Source of the DNA: DATJZH01 sp035499215
GTDB lineage: Bacteria; Actinomycetota; Actinomycetes; Streptosporangiales; Streptosporangiaceae
Direction: 5' to 3'
Assembly: GCA_035499215.1 (NCBI GenBank)
Contig: DATJZH010000341.1
Coordinates: forward strand, 1-23,856
Length of the DNA stretch: 23,856 bases
Shown: piece by piece, positions 1-6,514 of the stretch
Layout of the letters: every line of letters begins with the position of its first letter
How positions within the stretch are numbered: the first letter of the stretch is position 1
Notes under the pieces: generated by a model
Told to the model about the DNA's origin: nothing
What the model saw: only the letters and a program-made list of their open reading frames with translations
Database searches by the model: none
Made by a program: the position numbers and the translations under genes

Positions 1-157
1 GGCGCAGGCCGAGACGGTGCACGGCAGCTGGTGGCCGGACTACACCTCCTGGCTGGCGGACCGCAGCGGCGGCATGAAGCCGCGCCCGAAGGTGCTGGGC
101 AGCACGAAGTTCCCGCCGCTCGACGCCGCTCCCGGTACCTACGTGTTCGAACGGTAG
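1..157 (+). CDS. phaC: Polyhydroxyalkanoate synthase, C-terminal end (partial)
   Basis: Only the last 51 residues are in the window, read in the frame beginning at base 2 and ending at TAG 155-157. The tail contains HGSWWPDYTSWLADRSG and ends with a PPLDAAPGTYVFER-type stretch. Both are typical of the C-terminus of class I/III poly(3-hydroxyalkanoate) synthases, the cytoplasmic granule-bound enzymes that polymerise 3-hydroxyacyl-CoA into storage polyester. The conserved GSWW segment, which in the family follows the catalytic His, is seen directly; the catalytic Cys, Asp and His lie upstream and outside the window. The identification rests on this short tail only. A strong hairpin begins 18 bases after the stop, so the gene probably ends its transcription unit here. 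Confidence 0.8.
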   Translation, partial: AQAETVHGSWWPDYTSWLADRSGGMKPRPKVLGSTKFPPLDAAPGTYVFER

Positions 158-174
158 GCCGCTCGGGCATCTGC

Positions 175-212
175 GCCCAGGCCCCTCCCAAGACCCGGGA
201 GGGGGCCTGGGC
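175..212 (+). terminator. Hairpin terminator after the PHA synthase
   Basis: GCCCAGGCCCCTCCC (175-189) pairs with GGGAGGGGGCCTGGGC (197-212), leaving one bulged base and a 7-nt loop. There is no T-run, which is usual for actinobacterial terminators. It lies 18 nt after the stop codon of the PHA synthase. Confidence 0.75.
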
Positions 213-366
213 GTTCGACCGGGCCGCTCGGCGACTGCGCGGCGGCCCAGGGGGCGGGTCGGCGACCGCGGGGGCATGCGGACCAGCCAGCTCGTGCTGG
301 CCGCGCCGCCACCATCCTGGCCGGGCCCCAGGCGGCCCGCGCTGGCGTGCCTTGACGCTGGCCCGC

Positions 367-396
367 GTGACGGGTGATGCTCGGATCGACTAGTGT
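367..396 (+). promoter_or_regulatory. Probable promoter of the GAF kinase/LuxR gene
   Basis: GTGACG (367-372), an 18-nt spacer and TAGTGT (391-396) match the actinobacterial -35/-10 pattern with a good -10 (TANNNT) and a weaker -35. The -10 ends nine bases before GTG 406, so transcription would start at or within a few bases of that codon. This suggests leaderless translation and supports GTG 406 as the start. An alternative -35, TTGACG at 352-357, has no well-placed -10. Confidence 0.45.
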
Positions 397-405
397 CCGG
401 CAGCC

Positions 406-2337
406 GTGGTCACGGTGCAACAACGCTGTCGCAGATTCGGAGGGCATGTGCCCGCCTGCCCGCTCATTCCCGGCGCGCCGAGCGAGGCCAGCGCCGCCGC
501 CCGTGCGGCCGGGCTGATCGCGGTGGCCGAGGACCTGGCCGGCGAGTTCTCGCTGCGGCCGCTGCTCGAGCGGATCCTGCGGCGCTGCACGGAGCTGCTC
601 GAGTGTGACGCGGGCTCGATCTGCAGCGTCGATGAGGCGGCCGGCACGTACCGGAAAGAGGCCGACAGCGGCGTGGCCTGCCAGTCCGGCCGGGTCTTTC
701 CTCTCACCGAGGGGATGACCGGGGCCGTGGTGGCGCGCCGCGGTCCGGTGTGGTTCGCCCGCTACGACGACGTTCCTGGCGGCCATGTGGCGGACGCGGA
801 GCGGGCCGCCCTGCGCGGCGTGATCGGCGTGCCGCTGCAGTGGCGCGGCCGCATCATCGGCGCGTGCATCGTCTTCAGCAGGGATGAGGCGCGCGCGTTC
901 GGACCTGACGATGCCGAGCTGCTGCAGCTGTTCGCCAAGCTCGCGGCGATCGCGCTGGCCAACGCCCGCATGCACGAGGCGGCCGAGGAACGGGCCAGGG
1001 CGCAGGCGGCCGCGGCCGAGCGCGACCGCCTGCTCGGCGACCTGCACGACACCCTCGCGCAACGGCTGGTGAGCGTCCGGGCGCATCTGGACAGTGCGAA
1101 CCGCGACCTCGGCGTGGCGGCCGGCGGGCGCCCGGCTGACGGGGCCGGCCGGAGCCAGGCCGGCGACCGGACCGGCGCAGTCGCTGAGCACCTCCGGCAT
1201 GCCAGCGACGCCGCCAGGGATGCGCTTGTCGAGGCCAGGCTGACGCTGCTCGGGCTGGCTACGTCACCGGTGGACGGGCGGACCCTCGACGCCGCGCTGC
1301 GCGCCGAGGCGGCCTGGGCGCAAAGCATCGGCGGGCTCGAAGTCAGGCTCGTGTCAGCGGGCCCGCCCGTCGCGCTCGAGGCGACCCTGGCGCGCGGGGT
1401 GCTCTGGGTTGCCCGGGAAGCGCTCACCAACATCGTCCGGCACGCTCAGGCGCGCAGCGTCCGGCTCGGCCTGCTGTACGAGCGGGCGGCTGTGTCACTG
1501 CTGGTCCAGGATGACGGCCAGGGCTTCGACCCGAAGTCTGACTGGCAGGGCGACCGTTTCGGGCTGCGCGCCATGACCGGGCGCGCGCGCGAGCTCGGCG
1601 CGACGGTGGACGTCGACTCACTGGCGGGCTGGGGCACCCGGATCCGCGCCCGCTTCCCGTACCTGCGCGCTGACGAGGATCCGGGCCAGCGGCTGCGGGT
1701 GCTCGTCGCGGCCGGCCGGCCGGTGCTGAGAGCCGGCCTGGCCCGGCTGCTGACCTGGTCCGAGCCGGGTGTGCAGGTGATCGCCGAGGTCGGGACGGCG
1801 GATCAGGCGCTGGAAGCCTGCCAGGCGCTGCGGCCTGATGTGGCACTGGTGGACCTCGGCCTGCCTGCCGGTGACAGCCCGGGGCGCCGGGCCGTCGCCA
1901 GCCATGGCGTGGCCGGCCTGCTGATCGGCAGCGATCCGCACCTTGCGGTTGTGGGGCTCTGCGAGACCGGTGACGACGAGCGGGTCGCCGACGCGATGCG
2001 GGCAGGCGCGCGCGGCTGCGTGGACATCGGCGCCGGCGGCCCCGAGCTCGCGCAGGCGATCGTGGCGGCCGGGCGCGGCCAGGCGATTCTGTCCGGCTCG
2101 GTGCTCCGCCAGCTGCATCGCGGAATGCGAGCCGACGATCTCCAGCCGCCCCTGACGGAGCGGGAGCGCGAGGTGCGCGGCCTGCTGGTGCAGGGGCTGC
2201 CCGACCGGGCCATCGCGCAGCGGCTGGTGCTCTCGGTGAAGACGGTCGAGAAGCACGTCGGCGCCGTGCTGCGGAAAACCGGCGCGCGCAACCGCACCGA
2301 GCTGGCTGCGCTGGCCGGGCGCGCCCGGCTCGGGTGA
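406..2337 (+). CDS. Hybrid GAF sensor histidine kinase with degenerate receiver and LuxR-type HTH
   Basis: The 643-residue protein combines a sensor kinase and a regulator. A GAF domain spans about 45-190. A HisKA_3 dimerisation/phosphoacceptor helix follows, with LHDTLAQR and His214. A HATPase domain has N-box REALTNIVRHA (Asn342), DDGQGFD (369-375) and GLRAM (386-390). A NarL-like receiver occupies about 428-570 and a LuxR/NarL helix-turn-helix about 583-636 (LTERERE, LSVKTVEKHV). The receiver keeps the phospho-acceptor position (VDLGLP, Asp483). Its acidic pair is replaced by Ala436-Gly437, and the usual Thr and Lys positions are Cys519 and Ile541, so it is probably a pseudo-receiver. No transmembrane segment is seen, so the protein is cytoplasmic and also DNA-binding. 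GTG 406 fits a leaderless start; GTG 448 has GGAGGG only 3 nt upstream and is the alternative. It may control the aldolase/Dha operon downstream (inference). Confidence 0.88.
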   Translation: MVTVQQRCRRFGGHVPACPLIPGAPSEASAAARAAGLIAVAEDLAGEFSLRPLLERILRRCTELLECDAGSICSVDEAAGTYRKEADSGVACQSGRVFPLTEGMTGAVVARRGPVWFARYDDVPGGHVADAERAALRGVIGVPLQWRGRIIGACIVFSRDEARAFGPDDAELLQLFAKLAAIALANARMHEAAEERARAQAAAAERDRLLGDLHDTLAQRLVSVRAHLDSANRDLGVAAGGRPADGAGRSQAGDRTGAVAEHLRHASDAARDALVEARLTLLGLATSPVDGRTLDAALRAEAAWAQSIGGLEVRLVSAGPPVALEATLARGVLWVAREALTNIVRHAQARSVRLGLLYERAAVSLLVQDDGQGFDPKSDWQGDRFGLRAMTGRARELGATVDVDSLAGWGTRIRARFPYLRADEDPGQRLRVLVAAGRPVLRAGLARLLTWSEPGVQVIAEVGTADQALEACQALRPDVALVDLGLPAGDSPGRRAVASHGVAGLLIGSDPHLAVVGLCETGDDERVADAMRAGARGCVDIGAGGPELAQAIVAAGRGQAILSGSVLRQLHRGMRADDLQPPLTEREREVRGLLVQGLPDRAIAQRLVLSVKTVEKHVGAVLRKTGARNRTELAALAGRARLG

Positions 2338-2351
2338 CGGACGGCAGGTAG

Positions 2352-2381
2352 GGAAATCCCCTGCCCATATCGGGGGTTTCC
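2352..2381. promoter_or_regulatory. Inverted repeat upstream of the aldolase operon (candidate operator)
   Basis: GGAAATCCCC (2352-2361) and GGGGGTTTCC (2372-2381) form 10-bp arms with one mismatch (a T-G pair in RNA) around a 10-nt spacer. If the promoter at 2387-2414 is right, the repeat is centred about 54 bp before the start of transcription, where activators of the NarL/LuxR type often bind. It could instead be a weak terminator of the kinase gene, as it starts 15 nt after that stop codon. Confidence 0.4.
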
Positions 2382-2386
2382 ACCGA

Positions 2387-2414
2387 TTCGGACCGGGGCC
2401 GCGGCACATACGCT
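2387..2414 (+). promoter_or_regulatory. Weak candidate promoter of the aldolase-Dha kinase operon
   Basis: TTCGGA (2387-2392), a 16-nt spacer and TACGCT (2409-2414). The -10 fits TANNNT but the -35 is poor, as expected of an activator-dependent promoter. Transcription would begin near 2421 and leave a short leader containing the GAAAGGG ribosome site (2431-2437) before GTG 2444. Confidence 0.3.
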
Positions 2415-2443
2415 CGCCCTGACTGCGCAAGAAAGGGCGCCGC

Positions 2444-3304
2444 GTGCCTGTCGTTCCGCTGAAAGAAATTGTCGACCGGGCCTTTGCCGAGCGCTACGGC
2501 GTGGCTGCGATCAACGTCGTCAACGATCTCAGCCTGGCAGCGGTGCTCGCCGCGGCCACGGCGCAGCGCTCCCCGGTCATTGTCCAGACATCTGTCAAGA
2601 CGGTCCGCGCCATCGGCATGGACCTGCTGTTCGCGATGTGGCGCGAGCTGACCGCGGATATCGAGGTGCCGGTGAGCCTGCACCTGGACCACTGCCCTGA
2701 CCGCGCCTTCATCAGCAGATGCCTGCGCAAGGGGTGGAACTCGGTGCTGTTCGACGCCTCCTCGCTGCCGGTTCAGGAGAACCTGCGGCAGACCGTGGAA
2801 GTCGTGGCGGAGGCCCGGTCTTACGGCGCGCACGTCGAAGGTGAGATCGAGGCGATCACCGGAGTCGAGGACGACACCGGCTCCGACGAGGCGGCGGGCC
2901 GGCAGTCTCTGCCCGTCGCGCTGGACTTCATCCGGGCGACCGGGGTTGACGTCTTCGCGCCGGCGATAGGCAACGCGCACGGCGTCTACCACGCGGAGCC
3001 GAAGCTCGACGCGCAGCGGGTTTCCGACATCGTGGCGGCGGAGCCGATCCCCATCGCCCTGCACGGCGGCACGGGACTGACGGACGCTCAGTTCGCCGAT
3101 CTGATCGCGCGCGGCTGCGCCAAGGTGAACATCTCGACCGCGCTCAAGGTCACCTTCATGAAAGCCAGCCTGGCCTTCCTGCGCGGCGCGCAGGAGCGTG
3201 ACAGCTGGGATCCGCCGTCATTGTTCGCCGCGGTGCAGGCAGCCGTGCAGGACATGGCGGCCGACCACATGCGCCGCTTCGGCAGTGCCGGCAAGGCCTG
3301 GTGA
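2444..3304 (+). CDS. Class II ketose-bisphosphate (fructose-bisphosphate-type) aldolase
   Basis: The 286-residue protein matches the zinc-dependent class II fructose-/tagatose-bisphosphate aldolase family (usually 280-350 aa), which reversibly cleaves a ketose bisphosphate into DHAP and an aldehyde. Visible active-site motifs are SLHLDHC (catalytic Asp82, zinc ligand His83), GEIEAITGVED (133-143), AIGNAHG (zinc ligand His179), HGGTG (zinc ligand His207) and KVNIST (227-232), which binds phosphate. GTG 2444 is chosen because GAAAGGG lies 6 nt upstream and the first residues fit the family. It is the first gene of a four-gene operon and is followed 7 nt later by a CbbY-type phosphatase. The sequence does not decide between fructose-, tagatose- and another ketose-phosphate as substrate. 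Confidence 0.9.
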   Translation: MPVVPLKEIVDRAFAERYGVAAINVVNDLSLAAVLAAATAQRSPVIVQTSVKTVRAIGMDLLFAMWRELTADIEVPVSLHLDHCPDRAFISRCLRKGWNSVLFDASSLPVQENLRQTVEVVAEARSYGAHVEGEIEAITGVEDDTGSDEAAGRQSLPVALDFIRATGVDVFAPAIGNAHGVYHAEPKLDAQRVSDIVAAEPIPIALHGGTGLTDAQFADLIARGCAKVNISTALKVTFMKASLAFLRGAQERDSWDPPSLFAAVQAAVQDMAADHMRRFGSAGKAW

Positions 3305-3311
3305 GGACGGG

Positions 3312-4097
3312 GTGAGCGGCCCGCTGCCCAGGGCGCTGGTATTCGACTGCGACGGCGTGCTGGCAGACACCGAGCGTTACGGGCACCTCGTCGCGTTCAA
3401 CCAGACCTTCGCGGAATTCGGGCTTCCGGTGCGCTGGAGCGCGGCGGAGTACCAGGCCAAGCTGCGTATCGGCGGCGGGAAAGAGCGCCTGGCCAGCCTG
3501 CTCACGCCAGAGTTTGCCGCGGTGGCGGGCCTGCCCGCCGATCCGGTGGCGCAGCAGGGCGAGGTCCTCGCCTGGCACCGGCGGAAGACGGAGATCTATA
3601 CCGGCCTGGTAGCCGGCGGTGCCGTCCCGCCGCGGCCGGGCATCGGCCGGATAATCGCCGAGGCACTGGCCGCAGGCTGGCCCGTCGCCGTCGCCTCGAC
3701 CTCGGCGGAGGTATCGGTCCGGGCGACGCTGGACCGGGCTGTCGGGCCGGAGCAGGCACGTGCGGTCGAGGTCTTCGCCGGTGACATCGTCGCGCACAAG
3801 AAACCGGCCCCGGACATCTACCTGCTGGCCCTCGGCTGGCTCGGCCTGCCTGCCGACCGCGTCCTGGTCGTGGAGGACTCCAGGAACGGGCTCCTGGCCG
3901 CCACGCAGGCCGGCCTCACATGCGTGATCACCGTGAACGGTTTCACCGCCGCCGAGGACTTCGGCGAAGCCGCCCTCGTTGTCTCTTCCCTCGGCGACCC
4001 GGGCGGGGACCGCGCGACCGTGCTCGCCAACCGCAGCAAGGCCGCGCCGGGGGGCTGGATCACCCTGGCGGACCTGGCGGCCGTCCTGCCCCCCTGA
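3312..4097 (+). CDS. CbbY-type HAD-superfamily sugar-phosphate phosphatase
   Basis: This is a 261-residue haloacid-dehalogenase hydrolase with all four motifs: FDCDGVLADTE (nucleophile Asp12, acid/base Asp14), VAST (127-130), HKKPAPDIY (Lys163/Lys164) and VVEDSRNG (Glu188, Asp189). GGGKERL (54-60) and HRRKTEIYTGLV (89-100) are typical of the CbbY branch, whose characterised members dephosphorylate xylulose-1,5-bisphosphate, a Rubisco inhibitor. No Rubisco gene is near, so here it may act on another ketose bisphosphate, perhaps the product of the aldolase encoded just upstream (inference). GTG 3312 follows the aldolase stop by 7 nt and has AGGACGG in front. An open frame reaches further upstream only by overlapping the aldolase gene, so it is not used. 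Confidence 0.85.
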   Translation: MSGPLPRALVFDCDGVLADTERYGHLVAFNQTFAEFGLPVRWSAAEYQAKLRIGGGKERLASLLTPEFAAVAGLPADPVAQQGEVLAWHRRKTEIYTGLVAGGAVPPRPGIGRIIAEALAAGWPVAVASTSAEVSVRATLDRAVGPEQARAVEVFAGDIVAHKKPAPDIYLLALGWLGLPADRVLVVEDSRNGLLAATQAGLTCVITVNGFTAAEDFGEAALVVSSLGDPGGDRATVLANRSKAAPGGWITLADLAAVLPP

Positions 4098-4103
4098 CCA
4101 CCG

Positions 4104-4140
4104 CGCGGGCGTGCCAGCCAGCCCGGGGCACGCGCCCGCG
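4104..4140 (+). other. Intergenic hairpin between phosphatase and dhaL
   Basis: CGCGGGC/GTGCC (4104-4115) pairs with GGCAC/GCGCCCGCG (4127-4140), with a two-base bulge. It lies 6 nt after the phosphatase stop in the only sizeable gap (104 nt) of the operon. It could lower read-through into dhaL-dhaK or stabilise the upstream message. There is no T-run. Confidence 0.4.
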
Positions 4141-4201
4141 GCTCCCGGCGAGCCGCCCAGCGTGCTCGCGAGATCCCGGCTCAACCGGATAAGGAGCGCA
4201 C

Positions 4202-4852
4202 ATGCCGGCAGCAAGCCTCGGCGATGTTGAGGTCGTCGTGCGCACGATCGCGACAGTCGCCGTGGACAACGAGAAGTACTTCGGCGACCTGGACGCCGTG
4301 GTCGGCGACGGCGACTTCGGCTACTCGATGGCGCGCGGGTTCGAGCTGGTGCTGCAGGACTGGGACAGCTTCGACCGCGCCGACATCGGCACCTTCCTCA
4401 AGAAGATCGCCGTGGTGATCACCAGCCGCATCGGCGGCACCTCGGGCCCGATCTGGGGGACGGCGTTCCTGCGGGCCGGCGCGACCGCTGGCGCGGCCGC
4501 CGCGCTAGAGCCGGCGCAGGTCGTCGCCATGCTGCGGGCCGCGGTCGAGGGAATCAAGATGCGCGGCCGGTCCGGCCTCGGCGACAAGACGCTGCTTGAC
4601 GCGCTCGTCCCGGCGGTCGACACCATCGAGAAGCACGTCAGCCTGGGAGACGACGCCGCCACGACCGTCCGGGCGGCGGCTGTCACCGCACGCGACCGGG
4701 CCGAGGCGACCCGGGCAATGCAGGCCATGCGCGGCCGGGCCAGCTATACCGCCGAGCGCAGCATCGGCACGCTCGACGCGGGCGCCGTCGCTGTCGCCGT
4801 GATGTTCGAGGCTCTTGCAGGCCTGTGGCCGGACCGCCCGGCCTCTTGCTGA
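4202..4852 (+). CDS. dhaL: Dihydroxyacetone kinase subunit DhaL (nucleotide-binding)
   Basis: This 216-residue DAK2/DhaL-domain protein supplies the nucleotide-binding half of a two-subunit triose kinase. LDAVVGDGDFG carries the three Mg-binding acidic residues Asp31, Asp36 and Asp38, and GGTSGPIWG and MRGRSGLGDKTLLDAL are the other family signatures. The usual GDGDHG motif has Phe39 in place of His. ATG 4202 has AAGGAG 5 nt upstream. The gene is followed 20 nt later by dhaK and belongs with the upstream aldolase and phosphatase genes. No PTS-type DhaM phosphodonor is seen, so ATP may be the direct donor or DhaM may lie elsewhere. Tetrulose kinases share these domains, so dihydroxyacetone is likely but not certain as substrate. 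Confidence 0.88.
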   Translation: MPAASLGDVEVVVRTIATVAVDNEKYFGDLDAVVGDGDFGYSMARGFELVLQDWDSFDRADIGTFLKKIAVVITSRIGGTSGPIWGTAFLRAGATAGAAAALEPAQVVAMLRAAVEGIKMRGRSGLGDKTLLDALVPAVDTIEKHVSLGDDAATTVRAAAVTARDRAEATRAMQAMRGRASYTAERSIGTLDAGAVAVAVMFEALAGLWPDRPASC

Positions 4853-4872
4853 CCCTTCCTGGAGGTGGCGGA

Positions 4873-5868
4873 GTGAAGAAGTTCGTCAACGACCCTCGGC
4901 AGTTCGTGCCCGAGATGCTGAAGGGCATCGCCCTGGCCAACCCGGACACGCTGAGATACGTGCCCGACTACAACCTCATCATGCGCGCCGACGCCCCCCG
5001 TGACGACAAGGTCTCGATCATCCAGGGATCCGGGTCCGGCCACGAGCCGGCCCACGTGATGGTCGTCGGCAAGGGCATGCTCGATGCCGCGTGCCCGGGC
5101 GACGTCTTCGCCGCCCCGCCGATGGACTACGTGCTGGCGACGAGCAAGCTGCTGGCCTCGCCGAAAGGCGTCCTGCACATCATCAACAACTACACCGGCG
5201 ACCGGATGGCCTTCGAGATGGGCGGCGAGATGGCGGAGGCCGACGGCATCACGATCGGCACGCTGGTTGTCGATGACGACGTGGCGGTGAAGGACTCCAC
5301 CTACACGGTCGGCCGCCGGGGCGTCGCCGGGAATTTCTTCGTGATCAAGGCCGTCGGCGCGGCCGCCGAGCAGGGCGCCGGGCTCGACGACGTGCTGCGC
5401 GTCGGCGGCAAGGTCAATTCCGTCACCCGGACGATGGGCATGGCGCTGACCTCCTGCACCCCGCCGGCCAAGGGCTCCCCGCTCTTCGAACTCGGCGACG
5501 ACGAGATGGAAATGGGAGTCGGCATCCACGGCGAGCCGGGGCGCCGCCGGCAGAAGCTGGCCAGCGCCAACGAGATTGTCGACGAGCTGCTCGACGCGGT
5601 CGTCACTGACCTGCCGTTCCGCGCCGGCGACGACGTCGCGCTGATGGTCAACGGGCTCGGCGGCACCCCGATCAGCGAGCTGTATCTGCTCTACGGATAC
5701 GCGCACGAGCAACTGGCCAAGCGCGGAATCAGCGTCCGCCGGAACTATGTCGGCAACTACTGCACCTCGCTCGACATGGCGGGCACGTCCCTCACGCTCA
5801 GCCGTCTCGACCCGGAGATCGAGGAACTCCTGGCCGCGCCCGCCGAGATCGCGATCCGGACGTTCTGA
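4873..5868 (+). CDS. dhaK: Dihydroxyacetone kinase subunit DhaK (substrate-binding)
   Basis: The 331-residue DAK1-domain protein has full family length. GSGSGHEPAH (52-61), NYTGDRMAFEMG (106-117, with Asp110 as the expected catalytic Asp) and GVGIHGEPG (215-223) are conserved. His219 is the residue that in the family binds dihydroxyacetone covalently as a hemiaminal. With DhaL it would make DHAP from dihydroxyacetone in the cytoplasm. GTG 4873 is preferred because GGAGGT (4861-4866) lies 6 nt upstream and KKFVNDP is the usual N-terminus; an in-frame GTG at 4825 would overlap dhaL and has no ribosome site. It is the last gene of the aldolase operon. A related tetrulose (erythrulose) kinase role cannot be excluded. 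Confidence 0.9.
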   Translation: MKKFVNDPRQFVPEMLKGIALANPDTLRYVPDYNLIMRADAPRDDKVSIIQGSGSGHEPAHVMVVGKGMLDAACPGDVFAAPPMDYVLATSKLLASPKGVLHIINNYTGDRMAFEMGGEMAEADGITIGTLVVDDDVAVKDSTYTVGRRGVAGNFFVIKAVGAAAEQGAGLDDVLRVGGKVNSVTRTMGMALTSCTPPAKGSPLFELGDDEMEMGVGIHGEPGRRRQKLASANEIVDELLDAVVTDLPFRAGDDVALMVNGLGGTPISELYLLYGYAHEQLAKRGISVRRNYVGNYCTSLDMAGTSLTLSRLDPEIEELLAAPAEIAIRTF

Positions 5869-5921
5869 CCGGCGCGTCCGCCGCGGCGCGGGCGGTGCCA
5901 CGGATCTGCGATCCTGGCACC

Positions 5922-6476
5922 ATGACCAGTAGCGCCACGCGGCGGCGGCGGCTGCTGCTGCTGCGGCACGCCAAGTCGGCATGGCCGGACGTTGCCGACC
6001 ATGAGCGCCCGCTGGCCGGTCGCGGCCGCCGCGATGCCCCTGCTGCCGGACGCTGGATGCGCGAGACCGGCAGCGTGCCCGACCATGTCATCTGCTCGAC
6101 CGCCCAGCGCGCCCGCCAGACGTGGCAGCTGGCAGCGGCGGAACTTGGCGCCTGCCCGCATGTCAGGTTCGACGAGCGGGTGTACGGGGCGACCGCCGGG
6201 CAGCTCCTGGACCTGGCCCGCGAAACGCCGCCCGGGGCCAGGACCCTGCTGATCGTCGGGCACGATCCGGCAATGCCGGAACTGGCTCTCTCGCTGGCCA
6301 GCGCTGATGCCGGCGAGGAGGGCGCGCTCGATCGGGTCCGGCTCAAGTTCCCGACCGCCGCGATCGCGGTGCTGACGTTCACCGGCGGCTGGCCGGGACT
6401 GTCGCCCGGGCATGCCAGGCTGGCCTGCTTCGTGGTGCCCCGCGAGCTCAGTGCCCGCCGCGACGGCGGCGGCTGA
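5922..6476 (+). CDS. SixA-type histidine phosphatase (phosphoglycerate mutase superfamily)
   Basis: The 184-residue protein carries the RHG-type signature LLLLRHAKSAW (Arg15, catalytic His16), AQRARQT (61-67, Arg63) and VGHDP (His114). These are the elements of branch-2 histidine phosphatases similar to SixA, which dephosphorylates phosphohistidine on signalling proteins. The true substrate here is unknown. ATG 5922 is chosen because it comes just before the conserved first strand. No Shine-Dalgarno is visible; GATCCT six bases upstream could be a -10 for a leaderless message, but no matching -35 is seen. It follows dhaK by 53 nt and converges on the hydrogenase-like operon. Confidence 0.82.
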   Translation: MTSSATRRRRLLLLRHAKSAWPDVADHERPLAGRGRRDAPAAGRWMRETGSVPDHVICSTAQRARQTWQLAAAELGACPHVRFDERVYGATAGQLLDLARETPPGARTLLIVGHDPAMPELALSLASADAGEEGALDRVRLKFPTAAIAVLTFTGGWPGLSPGHARLACFVVPRELSARRDGGG

Positions 6477-6479
6477 CGA

Positions 6480-6514
6480 ACCGGCCGTGGCCCGGCCAGG
6501 CCGCCCGCGCCGGT
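6480..6514. terminator. Possible bidirectional terminator between convergent genes
   Basis: ACCGGC (6480-6485) pairs with GCCGGT (6509-6514), and GGCC-rich sequence lies inside the loop. It occupies the whole 37-nt gap between the converging phosphatase and hyfB-like stop codons. The stem is short and has no T-run. Confidence 0.3.

Noticed and set aside
1424..3064. A 546-codon minus-strand open frame across the kinase and aldolase genes
   Set aside because: It crosses two well-supported genes and their intergenic region and has low-complexity Arg/Pro/Ala composition.
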